Program-made: the position numbers and the translations under genes
From: Actinomycetes bacterium
Lineage (GTDB): Bacteria; Actinomycetota; Coriobacteriia; Coriobacteriales; Eggerthellaceae
Reading direction: 5' to 3'
DNA: 9,071 nucleotides
Assembly (NCBI GenBank): GCA_023395755.1
Contig: JAEWYG010000073.1
Coordinates: 1 to 9,071, forward strand
In this document: in pieces, positions 1-6,004 of the stretch
How positions within the stretch are numbered: position 1 is the stretch's first letter
How the letters are laid out: the number at the start of each line of letters is the position of its first letter
Notes under the pieces: model-generated
What the model was told of the DNA's origin: nothing
Database searches by the model: none
The model's input: only the letters and a program-made list of their open reading frames with translations

Positions 1-102
1 GATAAGCACCAGGCCAGATAACGCCGTGATGGTAAACATAAACATCTCCAGCGTAAAAAAGCGAGGTAGTGCGGGTCGAACTTCCGTAGTTTCCTCTTTC
101 AA
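1..102 (-). CDS. Probable small or membrane protein, N-terminal 34 codons only (runs off the left edge)
   Basis: Reading leftwards from a TTG at 102-100 there is an open frame with no stop to the window edge. The start is supported by a strong Shine-Dalgarno AAGGAGG five bases upstream. The 34 visible residues begin with a short charged stretch (MKEETTEVRPALPRFF) and then turn hydrophobic (from about residue 17: TLEMFMFTITALSGLVLI), which looks like the start of a first membrane segment. It lies 92 bases after the TauE-type gene on the same strand with no terminator between them, so the two are probably co-transcribed. Small membrane proteins such as DUF1634 often sit next to TauE/SafE exporters, but too little is visible to assign a family. 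Confidence 0.6.
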   Translation of the reverse strand, partial: MKEETTEVRPALPRFFTLEMFMFTITALSGLVLI

Positions 103-194
103 GGGAGCCTCCTTCGTGAACTAGGCAATCATCCTACCAGCAAAAAGCAGCAGATGCACGCACGAAACAAGGCAACAGAATAACCAGACGTACT

Positions 195-1094
195 CTAACC
201 TAAAACGCCCAGTTCGTTTATCACCAGCATTGCAGCACCCACGATGAGAAAACCTCCGAAGATAAAGCGCAGTGCACGTTCGGGAACCTTGCGCACCAGT
301 CGTGCACCAACCAAGGCACCGGGAATAGAGCCAATCGCTACGGAAATACCCGCTGCATAATCGATGTTCCCTAGCAATCCTTGCTCGATAACCCCAGGCA
401 CAGCGAGAATCATAACTGCTATAAGGGAAGTGCCCGAAGCCTGCTTCATAGAGATACCTATCAACGACAGCATGAGGGGCACCATAATAAAGCCGCCACC
501 AACTCCTACATAACCCGAAGCGACACCCGCCCCCAAACCTATAACCACACCAATAAGTAACTGCTTGCGCGTTAACTTAACCGCTCCCGATGAGGCGCTC
601 TGCCTCAAATCGACCTCGGTCAAATCATCCTGATCGCTTGCATTCACACCACCAGAGGAGGCAGTCTGCCCCTCATGAAGGCCCCCAGAAGCGGTAACCG
701 CTATGGCTTGTTCCGGCTTCATTTTCCAGGCTTTACGCAGCATATTGACCGCGGAGTAGCCAATGATAAGCGCGGCAGCCAACATAACCATCCACGCGGG
801 AGAAATATGTGCAAGCCATACCCCCAAAGCCGAGGTACACGCACCACCTAAGCCTGCCGCAATACCTAACGATGGCACGCAGGTTTTATGTCGCAGGTGC
901 GATATGGCACCCGAAAGGGAGGTGGGAATAATAGTGAAAAGGGAAGTTGCCGTAGACATTATAGGGCTCATGCTAAACACAAGACGGAAAATTGGCACCA
1001 GCACCGTGCCGCCGCCAATACCTAACATACCCGACAAAATACCGACCCCAACGCCAACAAAAGCGGGTATGACAAACGACATAAAGATATCCAT
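195..1094 (-). CDS. TauE/SafE (DUF81) family sulfite/organic-anion exporter-like membrane protein
   Basis: A polytopic inner-membrane protein of about 299 residues with the internal duplication of the TauE/SafE family. The first half has the glycine-rich motif SGMLGIGGGTVLVP shortly after the N terminus, and the second half repeats it as SGYVGVGGGFIMVP about 170 residues later. Each copy is followed by Ser/Thr-rich membrane segments (STATSLFTIIPTSLSG; QASGTSLIAVMILAVPG). A hydrophilic linker of about 50 residues, rich in Ser, Gly and Asp, joins the halves. Family members are thought to export sulfite, sulfoacetate or other small anions; the substrate cannot be read here. I use the ATG at 1094. 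A TTG at 1118 would add eight residues (MIGSAGVL), and an ATG at 1082 would remove four; none has a convincing ribosome-binding site, so the start is uncertain. Stop is TAG. It follows the glycosyltransferase by about 125 bases on the same strand. Confidence 0.88.
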   Translation of the reverse strand: MDIFMSFVIPAFVGVGVGILSGMLGIGGGTVLVPIFRLVFSMSPIMSTATSLFTIIPTSLSGAISHLRHKTCVPSLGIAAGLGGACTSALGVWLAHISPAWMVMLAAALIIGYSAVNMLRKAWKMKPEQAIAVTASGGLHEGQTASSGGVNASDQDDLTEVDLRQSASSGAVKLTRKQLLIGVVIGLGAGVASGYVGVGGGFIMVPLMLSLIGISMKQASGTSLIAVMILAVPGVIEQGLLGNIDYAAGISVAIGSIPGALVGARLVRKVPERALRFIFGGFLIVGAAMLVINELGVLG

Positions 1095-1173
1095 TAAAAC
1101 GCCTGCGCTTCCAATCAAAATTCTACCGTGATTTTTATCTCACCGTGTAGCGGAAGGAAACGACGTCGAAATT

Positions 1174-1193
1174 GCGAAGCAAAGACACTTCGC
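1174..1193. other. Short inverted repeat between glycosyltransferase and TauE genes
   Basis: GCGAAG (1174-1179) and CTTCGC (1188-1193) form a 6-bp stem with an 8-base loop. There is partial further pairing outside it (GACG / CGTC). It starts about 27 bases after the glycosyltransferase stop codon. There is no U-run on the minus-strand side, so it is a weak candidate for a terminator or mRNA-end hairpin at most. The rest of 1095-1219 shows no gene and no convincing promoter. Confidence 0.3.
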
Positions 1194-1219
1194 GATCGTC
1201 ACACACTTGCCCCCTAACG

Positions 1220-2518
1220 CTATTCGGCAATATTAAGACGAATCTCGCTCGTGGCACCGGGATCGATACCAGCAGCCTCGGCAGCAAGGGCAGCCGACTT
1301 ACGCGGGGAATCGACACCCAGCTGACGCTGAGCAGCAGATTGCACCAAAGCTGTACGTAGAATTTGATCTTTCTCCATGCGCGCCATAAGCTCGGGCCAT
1401 ACGAACTGAAATTCAAAGTACTTCGAGCAATTACGCTGGGCGTAAGTAGTAGCTTCGCCCGTAGCAGCCTTCGCAGCTTTGCGGTAAGCCTTCTTATCAG
1501 GACGAGCCAAGCTGCGTAAAAATGCCGTTAGACGAATGCGACGGGTAATACCTGGCTCTAAAAACGGTCCCGGATACGGCTCAAGAGACGACGGCTTCAC
1601 CTGCAAAAGATCAATCTGCGTGCGACTGTACTCCATCTTGCGATACTCGTAGAGCCAACGGAATATATCCTGGCGAAAGCGGGTACCTTCGCTTTCGGTT
1701 TCCGGTGGCAAATGACGAAGACTCCACTGATTATCCAGCCAAATATCAGAGCCATACATGCGCAGGTCAAGCATATAATCAAGATCTTCACCACGAGCTA
1801 TCCAAGGGTCGAACGAAAGTCGCTTGAAAGCCTCTTTATGCAACACCAAGCAACCACCGCACACATGGTTCGAACGCGACAAACGCGGTCCATGCATAGC
1901 TTTGTTCATCATTTTATTAAACGCCTTGCCTTGCTGCCAGAAATGGTTGTACCACTTATCCTGGCTTTTTGACAAAAACGTACCCTCGGAATTAAAGTAG
2001 TACCCTGTCTTAGCTAAGATAGGGATACCTTTCTTGGTAAGCTTACCCAAACCATACATGGCTTTTTGTAAGAATTCCGCATCATCGACAATTTCGTCGT
2101 CATCCAAAAATACCACTGAATCGTAACCCAGCGTGTTTGCCACCACTAAACCAAGGTTGCGAACTGCGCCGTAGCCAGCCAAGCCAATTTCCTTAGACAA
2201 TTTACCAAGACTTAACTGCTCCATACGCTGCTGAATAAGCCCAAGCTCGGGCGCTCCGATAACAGCAACATTAAGTGAAGGATACTGGGCCGCTTGCGTC
2301 TGTATTTTTTCCGCCGCCTGATTCTCAATAGACGGCTCACTTACCACCAAAATGACAATTTGACCAATACCCCGCACCTTCTGTAGCGAATGCAGCAAAC
2401 GCGGCAATTCGCCCGATTGCGTGATAGGCGTGGTGTGGTCGTAGGTGGTCAGCACGCTACCGCCTTCTTTGCGGCGACGCGAGGAGACGTAAGTCGGTAT
2501 GACAATAACCGGGTTCAT
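1220..2518 (-). CDS. GT-A-fold (family 2-like) glycosyltransferase, acceptor unknown
   Basis: 432 residues, start ATG with AGGA five bases upstream, stop TAG. The N terminus reads VIVIPTY, a typical GT-A opening. A Rossmann-like stretch follows (VILVVSEPSIEN at 55-66). AVRNLG (118-123) precedes FLDDDE (138-142), whose Asp triplet 139-141 is the expected nucleotide-sugar/metal-binding DxD motif. GEDLDY (243-248) matches the ED motif that normally supplies the catalytic base. Residues from about 340 are helical and charged and match nothing I know. There are no membrane segments, so it should be cytosolic or peripheral. The donor (UDP- or GDP-sugar) and acceptor cannot be inferred. It stands alone, without other polysaccharide, wall or lipid glycan genes nearby. 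The insert between PTY and the first conserved strand (residues 12-38, RRRKEGG and after) is longer than usual for family 2. Confidence 0.8.
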   Translation of the reverse strand: MNPVIVIPTYVSSRRRKEGGSVLTTYDHTTPITQSGELPRLLHSLQKVRGIGQIVILVVSEPSIENQAAEKIQTQAAQYPSLNVAVIGAPELGLIQQRMEQLSLGKLSKEIGLAGYGAVRNLGLVVANTLGYDSVVFLDDDEIVDDAEFLQKAMYGLGKLTKKGIPILAKTGYYFNSEGTFLSKSQDKWYNHFWQQGKAFNKMMNKAMHGPRLSRSNHVCGGCLVLHKEAFKRLSFDPWIARGEDLDYMLDLRMYGSDIWLDNQWSLRHLPPETESEGTRFRQDIFRWLYEYRKMEYSRTQIDLLQVKPSSLEPYPGPFLEPGITRRIRLTAFLRSLARPDKKAYRKAAKAATGEATTYAQRNCSKYFEFQFVWPELMARMEKDQILRTALVQSAAQRQLGVDSPRKSAALAAEAAGIDPGATSEIRLNIAE

Positions 2519-2541
2519 GCACTTCCTTTTATAGGCCTTGT

Positions 2542-2558
2542 CCGATAGTAAATATCGG
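2542..2558 (-). other. Hairpin in the 5' untranslated region of the glycosyltransferase mRNA
   Basis: CCGATA (2542-2547) and TATCGG (2553-2558) form a perfect 6-bp stem with a 5-base loop, between the candidate promoter and the ribosome-binding site of the glycosyltransferase gene. It could stabilise the 5' end or bind a regulator. Nothing else supports a role. Confidence 0.35.
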
Positions 2559-2573
2559 CGTTAAGAATGGTCT

Positions 2574-2579
2574 ATTGTA
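2574..2579 (-). promoter_or_regulatory. Candidate -10 box for the glycosyltransferase gene
   Basis: On the minus strand TACAAT differs from TATAAT at one position and lies about 55 bases before the ATG. The hexamer 17 bases further upstream is CGACCG, a very poor -35, and there is no TG extension. If used, this promoter probably needs an activator. The palindrome at 2597-2614 is centred about 38-40 bases before the predicted start, close to the class II activator position. Confidence 0.4.
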
Positions 2580-2583
2580 CCGC

Positions 2584-2625
2584 TTCGGTGCCATTTCGGT
2601 CGCACATGCGACCGATTACACCGAA
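2584..2625. promoter_or_regulatory. Nested palindrome between queT and the glycosyltransferase gene (operator or hairpin)
   Basis: An inner perfect 8-bp inverted repeat, CGGTCGCA (2597-2604) and TGCGACCG (2607-2614), is separated by only two bases. It is enclosed by a perfect 7-bp outer repeat, TTCGGTG (2584-2590) and CACCGAA (2619-2625), with an unpaired 6/4-base internal bulge. No U-run follows on either strand, so it does not look like an intrinsic terminator. A two-base centre disfavours an RNA hairpin for the inner part and favours a dimeric protein-binding site on DNA. It overlaps the -35 region of the candidate glycosyltransferase promoter. Confidence 0.5.
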
Positions 2626-2646
2626 TGAACGGAGGAAGACCCAGAA

Positions 2647-2661
2647 GCCCAACGATGCAAA
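2647..2661. repeat. 15-bp direct repeat, copy 1 (just after the queT stop codon)
   Basis: GCCCAACGATGCAAA on the plus strand. The second exact copy is at 3313-3327, upstream of queT. Read in the queT direction (TTTGCATCGTTGGGC), this copy begins one base after the TAG stop. Flanking bases of the two copies do not align, so the identity is confined to 15 bases. Confidence 0.7.
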
Positions 2662-2662
2662 G

Positions 2663-3244
2663 CTAACCCTTGCCGCTGCACCGTGGTTGCTTTACCACAT
2701 TAAAACGCTTCAGCGCCATAAGCAAGGGAAGGCCCAGCGCATATAAGACCAACGCTTCGCCAATACCTGTAGACACCACGCCAAACAAGTACATAGGCAG
2801 ATATGCTCCGTCGAGCGCGATACTTGTGAAGGGGATGGTATAAAACCCCAAACCTTGTAGTAGTAGCGGCAAATAGGCAGGCACAATGAGTGCGTTAGCA
2901 ATAACAGGACCTAACAGTGCCAGCTTTGGACGGCTGCGCATCTTCCAACACCAGAGCGCACCCAGAAACGTAGCTATGCTGCCGAATACTACATCAAGCA
3001 TACCCAAAGCTCCCGTACCGTTCACCGCCAAGGCGATAAGGTTCGCCACAATGCAGCCGACCGTCAGCCCTGGCACCGCTGCCGGCGTCAACACAGCAAG
3101 TACGCACACTGCCTCTGAAATGCGAAACTGCACAGGCCCCCAAGCCAGCCCTTGCAACAACAAGAGTGCGACGAGAGTGGCGGCGGCATACACAGCCGCA
3201 ATCATACCTGCCTGAGCGACGTACGACGATCTTCCCTTATCCAT
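2663..3244 (-). CDS. queT: QueT family queuosine-precursor ECF transporter substrate-binding (S) subunit
   Basis: 193 residues, start ATG with AAGGAG six bases upstream, stop TAG. It is a very hydrophobic protein with about five or six membrane segments. Recognition rests on the QueT signature region: LAWGPVQFRISEAVCVLAVL (33-52), then PAAVPGLTVGCIVANL (54-69), then GMLDVVFGSIATFLGALWCW (81-100), and the C-terminal GIGEALVLYALGLPLL (160-175). Members of this family (PF06177) are membrane S-components that bind a queuosine precursor such as preQ0 or preQ1 and work with a shared energising module (EcfA/EcfA'/EcfT) encoded elsewhere; none is present in this window. The inferred role is salvage of precursor for tRNA wobble modification. 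The long, foldable 5' leader suggests control by transcript structure. Confidence 0.9.
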   Translation of the reverse strand: MDKGRSSYVAQAGMIAAVYAAATLVALLLLQGLAWGPVQFRISEAVCVLAVLTPAAVPGLTVGCIVANLIALAVNGTGALGMLDVVFGSIATFLGALWCWKMRSRPKLALLGPVIANALIVPAYLPLLLQGLGFYTIPFTSIALDGAYLPMYLFGVVSTGIGEALVLYALGLPLLMALKRFNVVKQPRCSGKG

Positions 3245-3373
3245 GGGATGCTCCTTGTCTCCACGCGAACTTTGTCGCGGGCTTTGGGCAACGAGTAAAC
3301 CGCGTAGGCAGGGCCCAACGATGCAAACGCGGAACTTGACAGCAACGCGCGCGGGCGCCCACCGTCAAAGCCG
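3245..3373 (-). promoter_or_regulatory. Structured leader of queT, possible riboswitch
   Basis: From the predicted transcription start near 3373 to the ATG there are about 130 untranslated bases that can form three successive hairpins on the minus strand. The first pairs TTGAC with GTCAA (3364-3368 with 3336-3340) around a GC-rich loop containing the palindrome GGGCGCCC. The second pairs CCGCGT with ACGCGG (3327-3332 with 3300-3305), and most of the 15-base repeat lies in its loop. The third pairs CGCGA with TCGCG (3275-3279 with 3264-3268). It ends eight bases before the Shine-Dalgarno at 3256-3251, so it could affect ribosome access. Queuosine-precursor transporters are known targets of preQ1 riboswitches, but I do not see the compact preQ1-I consensus, so the identity is inference. 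Confidence 0.35.
3313..3327. repeat. 15-bp direct repeat, copy 2 (in the queT leader)
   Basis: GCCCAACGATGCAAA, an exact match to 2647-2661. This copy forms most of the loop of the second predicted leader hairpin. The two copies bracket the queT coding region. Confidence 0.7.
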
Positions 3374-3379
3374 TAGCGG

Positions 3380-3388
3380 AGTATAGCA
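3380..3388 (-). promoter_or_regulatory. Extended -10 promoter for queT
   Basis: On the minus strand the sequence is TGC directly followed by TATACT, an extended -10 element with five of six consensus bases. The matching -35 position (TTATTT, 17 bases upstream) is poor, as is usual when the TG extension is present. Predicted start is near 3373. Confidence 0.55.
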
Positions 3389-3474
3389 GACCTGCTTCGA
3401 AAAAATAAGATCCGCATTGTAGCCGGTCTTCAATGGAAGCCACCACAAGAGGCGCGCAGACCTTTCGTCATTGT

Positions 3475-3503
3475 GCGACAAAACAGAACTCACGCTTTAT
3501 ACT
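3475..3503 (+). promoter_or_regulatory. Promoter of the phosphatase gene, apparently giving a leaderless mRNA
   Basis: GCGACA (3475-3480, four of six -35 bases) and TATACT (3498-3503) are separated by exactly 17 bases. The ATG of the phosphatase begins seven bases after the -10 box, which is where transcription would start. There is no Shine-Dalgarno between them. The -10 hexamer is the same as that of the divergent queT promoter. Confidence 0.55.
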
Positions 3504-3509
3504 AGCTGC

Positions 3510-4262
3510 ATGGAAATTTCTACCCCTACGCGCGCAACGCGCCACACAACAGTAAAAAGCAACAAAACGCCTCCGGTAGAGGCCCTTTCTCAATTACGTG
3601 AGAGCATAGGACTTCGTCAGTTTGCCACAGTGAACGGACATGCACTTTATCGGTCGCGACAGTTGAATAATCTTAGCAATGCCGACATCGAAACTCTCTG
3701 CGAACTCGGCATTGTTGATGTTTATGATCTCAGAAAGCCCACCGAACGGGAAGCATGCGAGCGCCCCTCATGCGCAGAGCGTCCGCCATTTCGTCTCCAT
3801 CTGATAAAGGGAGACCTTCAAGACGATCCCCGGCGTACGCAGCTACATCGCGCAAAGGATATCGTTGGCACCTACGGTTCTCCCGGAGAGCGTATGATTA
3901 ATCTATATACAACCATGGCCCGGCAAGGAGATTTACTGCGTGCATCTATTGATCCACTCCTTCATCCCACGGCACCTGCCCTTGTTCACTGCGTGAACGG
4001 AAAAGATCGAACCGGTATCATCTGCGCCTGCGTCCAGCGTCTGCTGGGTTTTGACGATACGCTCATTACTCGAGACTACCTGGTTACCAACACCCTAAAC
4101 GCCGCAATGAACCAGCGAGATTTGACGGCGCTTTCCAAGCATCTTACTCCTGACGAATTGGCTGTTATGGCCGCTATGTTTGAGGCTCGTCTACCTTACC
4201 TCGAAGCATTTTGGCAAATCATCAACGAAGAGTACGGCTCTTTCAACGCATTCATGCACTAA
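3510..4262 (+). CDS. Tyrosine/serine protein phosphatase, Y_phosphatase3 (LipA/PTP-like) family
   Basis: About 250 residues with a dual-specificity-type P-loop, HCVNGKDRTG (about residues 160-169 from this start). Cys161 is the predicted nucleophile and Arg167 binds phosphate, in the CxxGKDR(T/S)G form typical of PF13350 bacterial phosphatases. LYRSRQL (46-52) and VYDLRKPTE (71-79) match the conserved strands near the N terminus of that family. There is no signal peptide or membrane segment, so it should be cytosolic. Substrates may be phosphoproteins or phosphoinositide-like molecules; the sequence does not decide. I chose the ATG at 3510 because a perfect-spacing promoter sits just upstream; the in-frame TTG at 3471 would lie inside that promoter. 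Stop TAA. It is monocistronic, divergent from queT, and converges on citrate synthase. Confidence 0.88.
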   Translation: MEISTPTRATRHTTVKSNKTPPVEALSQLRESIGLRQFATVNGHALYRSRQLNNLSNADIETLCELGIVDVYDLRKPTEREACERPSCAERPPFRLHLIKGDLQDDPRRTQLHRAKDIVGTYGSPGERMINLYTTMARQGDLLRASIDPLLHPTAPALVHCVNGKDRTGIICACVQRLLGFDDTLITRDYLVTNTLNAAMNQRDLTALSKHLTPDELAVMAAMFEARLPYLEAFWQIINEEYGSFNAFMH

Positions 4263-4280
4263 AGGAACCCGCGCCCGTCC

Positions 4281-4324
4281 AAATTAAATGAGGGCCTCGC
4301 AAGTACGAGACCCTCATTTAATTT
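4281..4324. terminator. Bidirectional intrinsic terminator between phosphatase and citrate synthase
   Basis: A perfect 14-bp stem, AAATTAAATGAGGG (4281-4294) and CCCTCATTTAATTT (4311-4324), is capped by one C/A mismatch, a further 4-bp stem CTCG/CGAG and the loop CAAGTA. The GC-rich top with an A/T-rich base gives a U-rich tail on both strands, fitting the convergent gene ends 18 bases to the left and 65 bases to the right. The remaining bases 4325-4389 show nothing else. Confidence 0.85.
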
Positions 4325-4389
4325 AATATCACTCATCAAATCAAGAACAAAACTGTTTGAGCGGTATCAAAGCAAGACGACACAACGCA

Positions 4390-5736
4390 CTATCGCTCGT
4401 CCATCGCTACATAAGAGCGCACACCGCTACGAGTAGACTTGTATGCCGGACGGATAATACGCTTGCCAGAAACGATTTCTTCGAAACGATGTGCGGCCCA
4501 ACCCGACATACGCGCACAGGCAAACAGCGGAGTGAACAAATCTTCGGGAATGCCCATCATCGAATATACAAAGCCAGAGTACATGTCAACATTTGCGCAC
4601 ATGTCCTTAGCCGTACCCTTCTCGCGCAAAATGACCTCTGGAGCAAGGCGCTCGATACTCTCCAACAGATGGTATTCTGCCTCGTACTCCGTACCCCTCG
4701 CCAGCTTCTCGGCAAACTGCTTGCAGATGATGGCCCGCGGATCAGACTTTGTGTAAACGGCATGCCCCATGCCGTACACCAAACCCGTCTTGTCAAAGGC
4801 CTGCTTGTTCACCAATTTTGCCAGATAATCGGCCACCTGACCCTCATCAGACCAGTCGGCTACATTTGTTTTCAGCTCTTTTTGCATAGCCAGCACCTGA
4901 TGGTTGGCGCCGCCGTGCTTCGAGCCCTTCAGGGAACCGATTGCTCCGGCGTAGGTGGAATATGGATCGGTATCCGATGAGGTCAGCACGCGCGTGACGA
5001 ATGTGGAATTATTGCCGCCACCATGCTCGGCATGCAGACAAAGCATAATGTCCAGCATGCGCGCTTCCTCGGGTGTAAATTGGCGATCAGGGCGCAGCAT
5101 CGACAGAATGGTCTCAGCCGTAGATTGGCCCGGAATGAAACGATGCATAATCATGGACTCGTTATTGTAGCGCGCGCGCTTGGCAAAGTATGTCAACACC
5201 ATGATGCGCGGCAAGCGCGAGATCAGCGAAATGGCCGTATGCACCTCATGATATGCCGAGCGATCTTCGGCGTTCTCATCATAGGCGTACAATAATAAAA
5301 TCGTACGCGCCAGTACGTTCATGATATCCGGCGGCGTATCACGCATAATCATGGAAGCCGTAAAACCGTCGGGCAATTCGCGCTCGGCATCAAGAGCAGC
5401 AATAAAGCGATCAAGTTGGTCGCGCGTAGGCAACTCTCCCATAAGCAGCAAATAAGCCACTTCCTCGAAGTTGAAACGACGCTCGACAGAATCGTCACCC
5501 AACAGGTCGTACACATCGTAACCTCGATAGCGCAACGCACCTTCGTCGGCAACCTTCTCACCGTCGGACACTACATAACCATGAACATTCGCGATATTCG
5601 TAAGCCCGGCCACCACACCAGTTCCATCGGCGTTGCGTAGCCCCCGCTTCACGTCGTACTGCTCATAGCTTGACGCTTCAATGGAGTTAATAGCGGTGAA
5701 GTTCTCGTAGAGTGCGATCTTGTGCTCGTCTTGCAT
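4390..5736 (-). CDS. gltA: Citrate synthase (citrate/2-methylcitrate synthase family)
   Basis: 448 residues, condensing oxaloacetate and acetyl-CoA to citrate in the cytosol. Catalytic residues are visible: His238 in LCLHAEHGGGN (the equivalent of pig His274), His325 in YGMGHAVY (His320) and Asp384 in CANVDMYSG (Asp375). ALRYRGYDVYDLL and FEEVAYLLLMGELPT are the usual N-terminal signatures, and KGSKHGGANHQV the usual substrate-loop region. The length and the pre-domain before GLTNIANV resemble the Clostridium/actinobacterial type. A 2-methylcitrate synthase activity cannot be excluded, but no prp genes are nearby. I start at the ATG at 5736 because AGGGAGG lies five bases upstream; a GTG at 5763 would add nine residues that include that site. 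No other citrate-cycle gene is adjacent, so it may feed glutamate synthesis rather than a full cycle (inference). Confidence 0.93.
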   Translation of the reverse strand: MQDEHKIALYENFTAINSIEASSYEQYDVKRGLRNADGTGVVAGLTNIANVHGYVVSDGEKVADEGALRYRGYDVYDLLGDDSVERRFNFEEVAYLLLMGELPTRDQLDRFIAALDAERELPDGFTASMIMRDTPPDIMNVLARTILLLYAYDENAEDRSAYHEVHTAISLISRLPRIMVLTYFAKRARYNNESMIMHRFIPGQSTAETILSMLRPDRQFTPEEARMLDIMLCLHAEHGGGNNSTFVTRVLTSSDTDPYSTYAGAIGSLKGSKHGGANHQVLAMQKELKTNVADWSDEGQVADYLAKLVNKQAFDKTGLVYGMGHAVYTKSDPRAIICKQFAEKLARGTEYEAEYHLLESIERLAPEVILREKGTAKDMCANVDMYSGFVYSMMGIPEDLFTPLFACARMSGWAAHRFEEIVSGKRIIRPAYKSTRSGVRSYVAMDER

Positions 5737-5960
5737 GCAAACCTCCCTGCTCTTGGATGGCACCCGATCCGTTGCCTTACTTGAAGATGCGCCCGCACCA
5801 CCTAACCGCTCAAGCGGTCAAGCGAGTCGGCTACCCGCGCAACAACAGGCGAATGGATGGGGAATCGGATGATCGTCCGTTCGTGCTTTAGCATAATAAA
5901 GCCTTATCGCGCCCCTTAGAAGTACTTTCTGGTGAATAGCAGAGAGAATATGGAAGATTG
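5737..5960. other. Intergenic region upstream of citrate synthase
   Basis: No gene is visible. Candidate control elements on the minus strand: TTCTAA, 17 bases, then TATTAT (-10 at 5898-5893), a weak promoter that would give a leader of about 150 bases. The -10 lies inside a perfect inverted repeat GCTTTA/TAAAGC (5885-5890 and 5897-5902), which could be an operator. Further in the leader, ACCGCT/AGCGGT (5805-5810 and 5813-5818) is a 6-bp inverted repeat with a two-base centre. Confidence 0.4.
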
Positions 5961-5998
5961 CCCTTGTTTCGCGCAAGGGTAAATCACGAACGATTTAC
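5961..5998 (-). terminator. Tandem hairpins after the XRE regulator gene, possible weak terminator
   Basis: In the direction of transcription a 7-bp stem GTAAATC/GATTTAC (5979-5985 and 5992-5998) starts seven bases after the stop codon. A 6-bp stem CCCTTG/CAAGGG (5961-5966 and 5974-5979) follows at once, and the two share base 5979. The tract after the second (CAATCTTCC) is only moderately U-rich, so partial read-through into citrate synthase is possible. Confidence 0.4.
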
Positions 5999-6004
5999 AA
6001 AAAA

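Noticed and set aside
1128..1143. GTGA-N8-TCAC resembling a CRP site upstream of the TauE gene
   Set aside because: CRP-type sites need a six-base centre; only four bases per arm match and no good promoter is adjacent.
1135..1416. Minus-strand open frame overlapping the end of the glycosyltransferase
   Set aside because: It is another frame of the same strand, with composition unlike a protein and no start signal.
2584..2625. Intrinsic terminator for queT
   Set aside because: The stem is strong, but no U-run follows on the minus strand and the inner repeat has only a two-base centre, so an operator fits better.
3245..3373. Canonical preQ1-I riboswitch in front of queT
   Set aside because: I searched by eye for the short stem, C-rich loop and A-rich tail of that class and did not find them; only a general structured leader is reported.
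4357..4980. Long plus-strand open frame opposite the citrate synthase gene
   Set aside because: It lies antisense to a gene with clear catalytic motifs, has no recognisable domain and no convincing ribosome-binding site, so it is a shadow frame.
5742..5763. GTG at 5763 as the citrate synthase start
   Set aside because: It would translate through the strong AGGGAGG site that serves the ATG at 5736.
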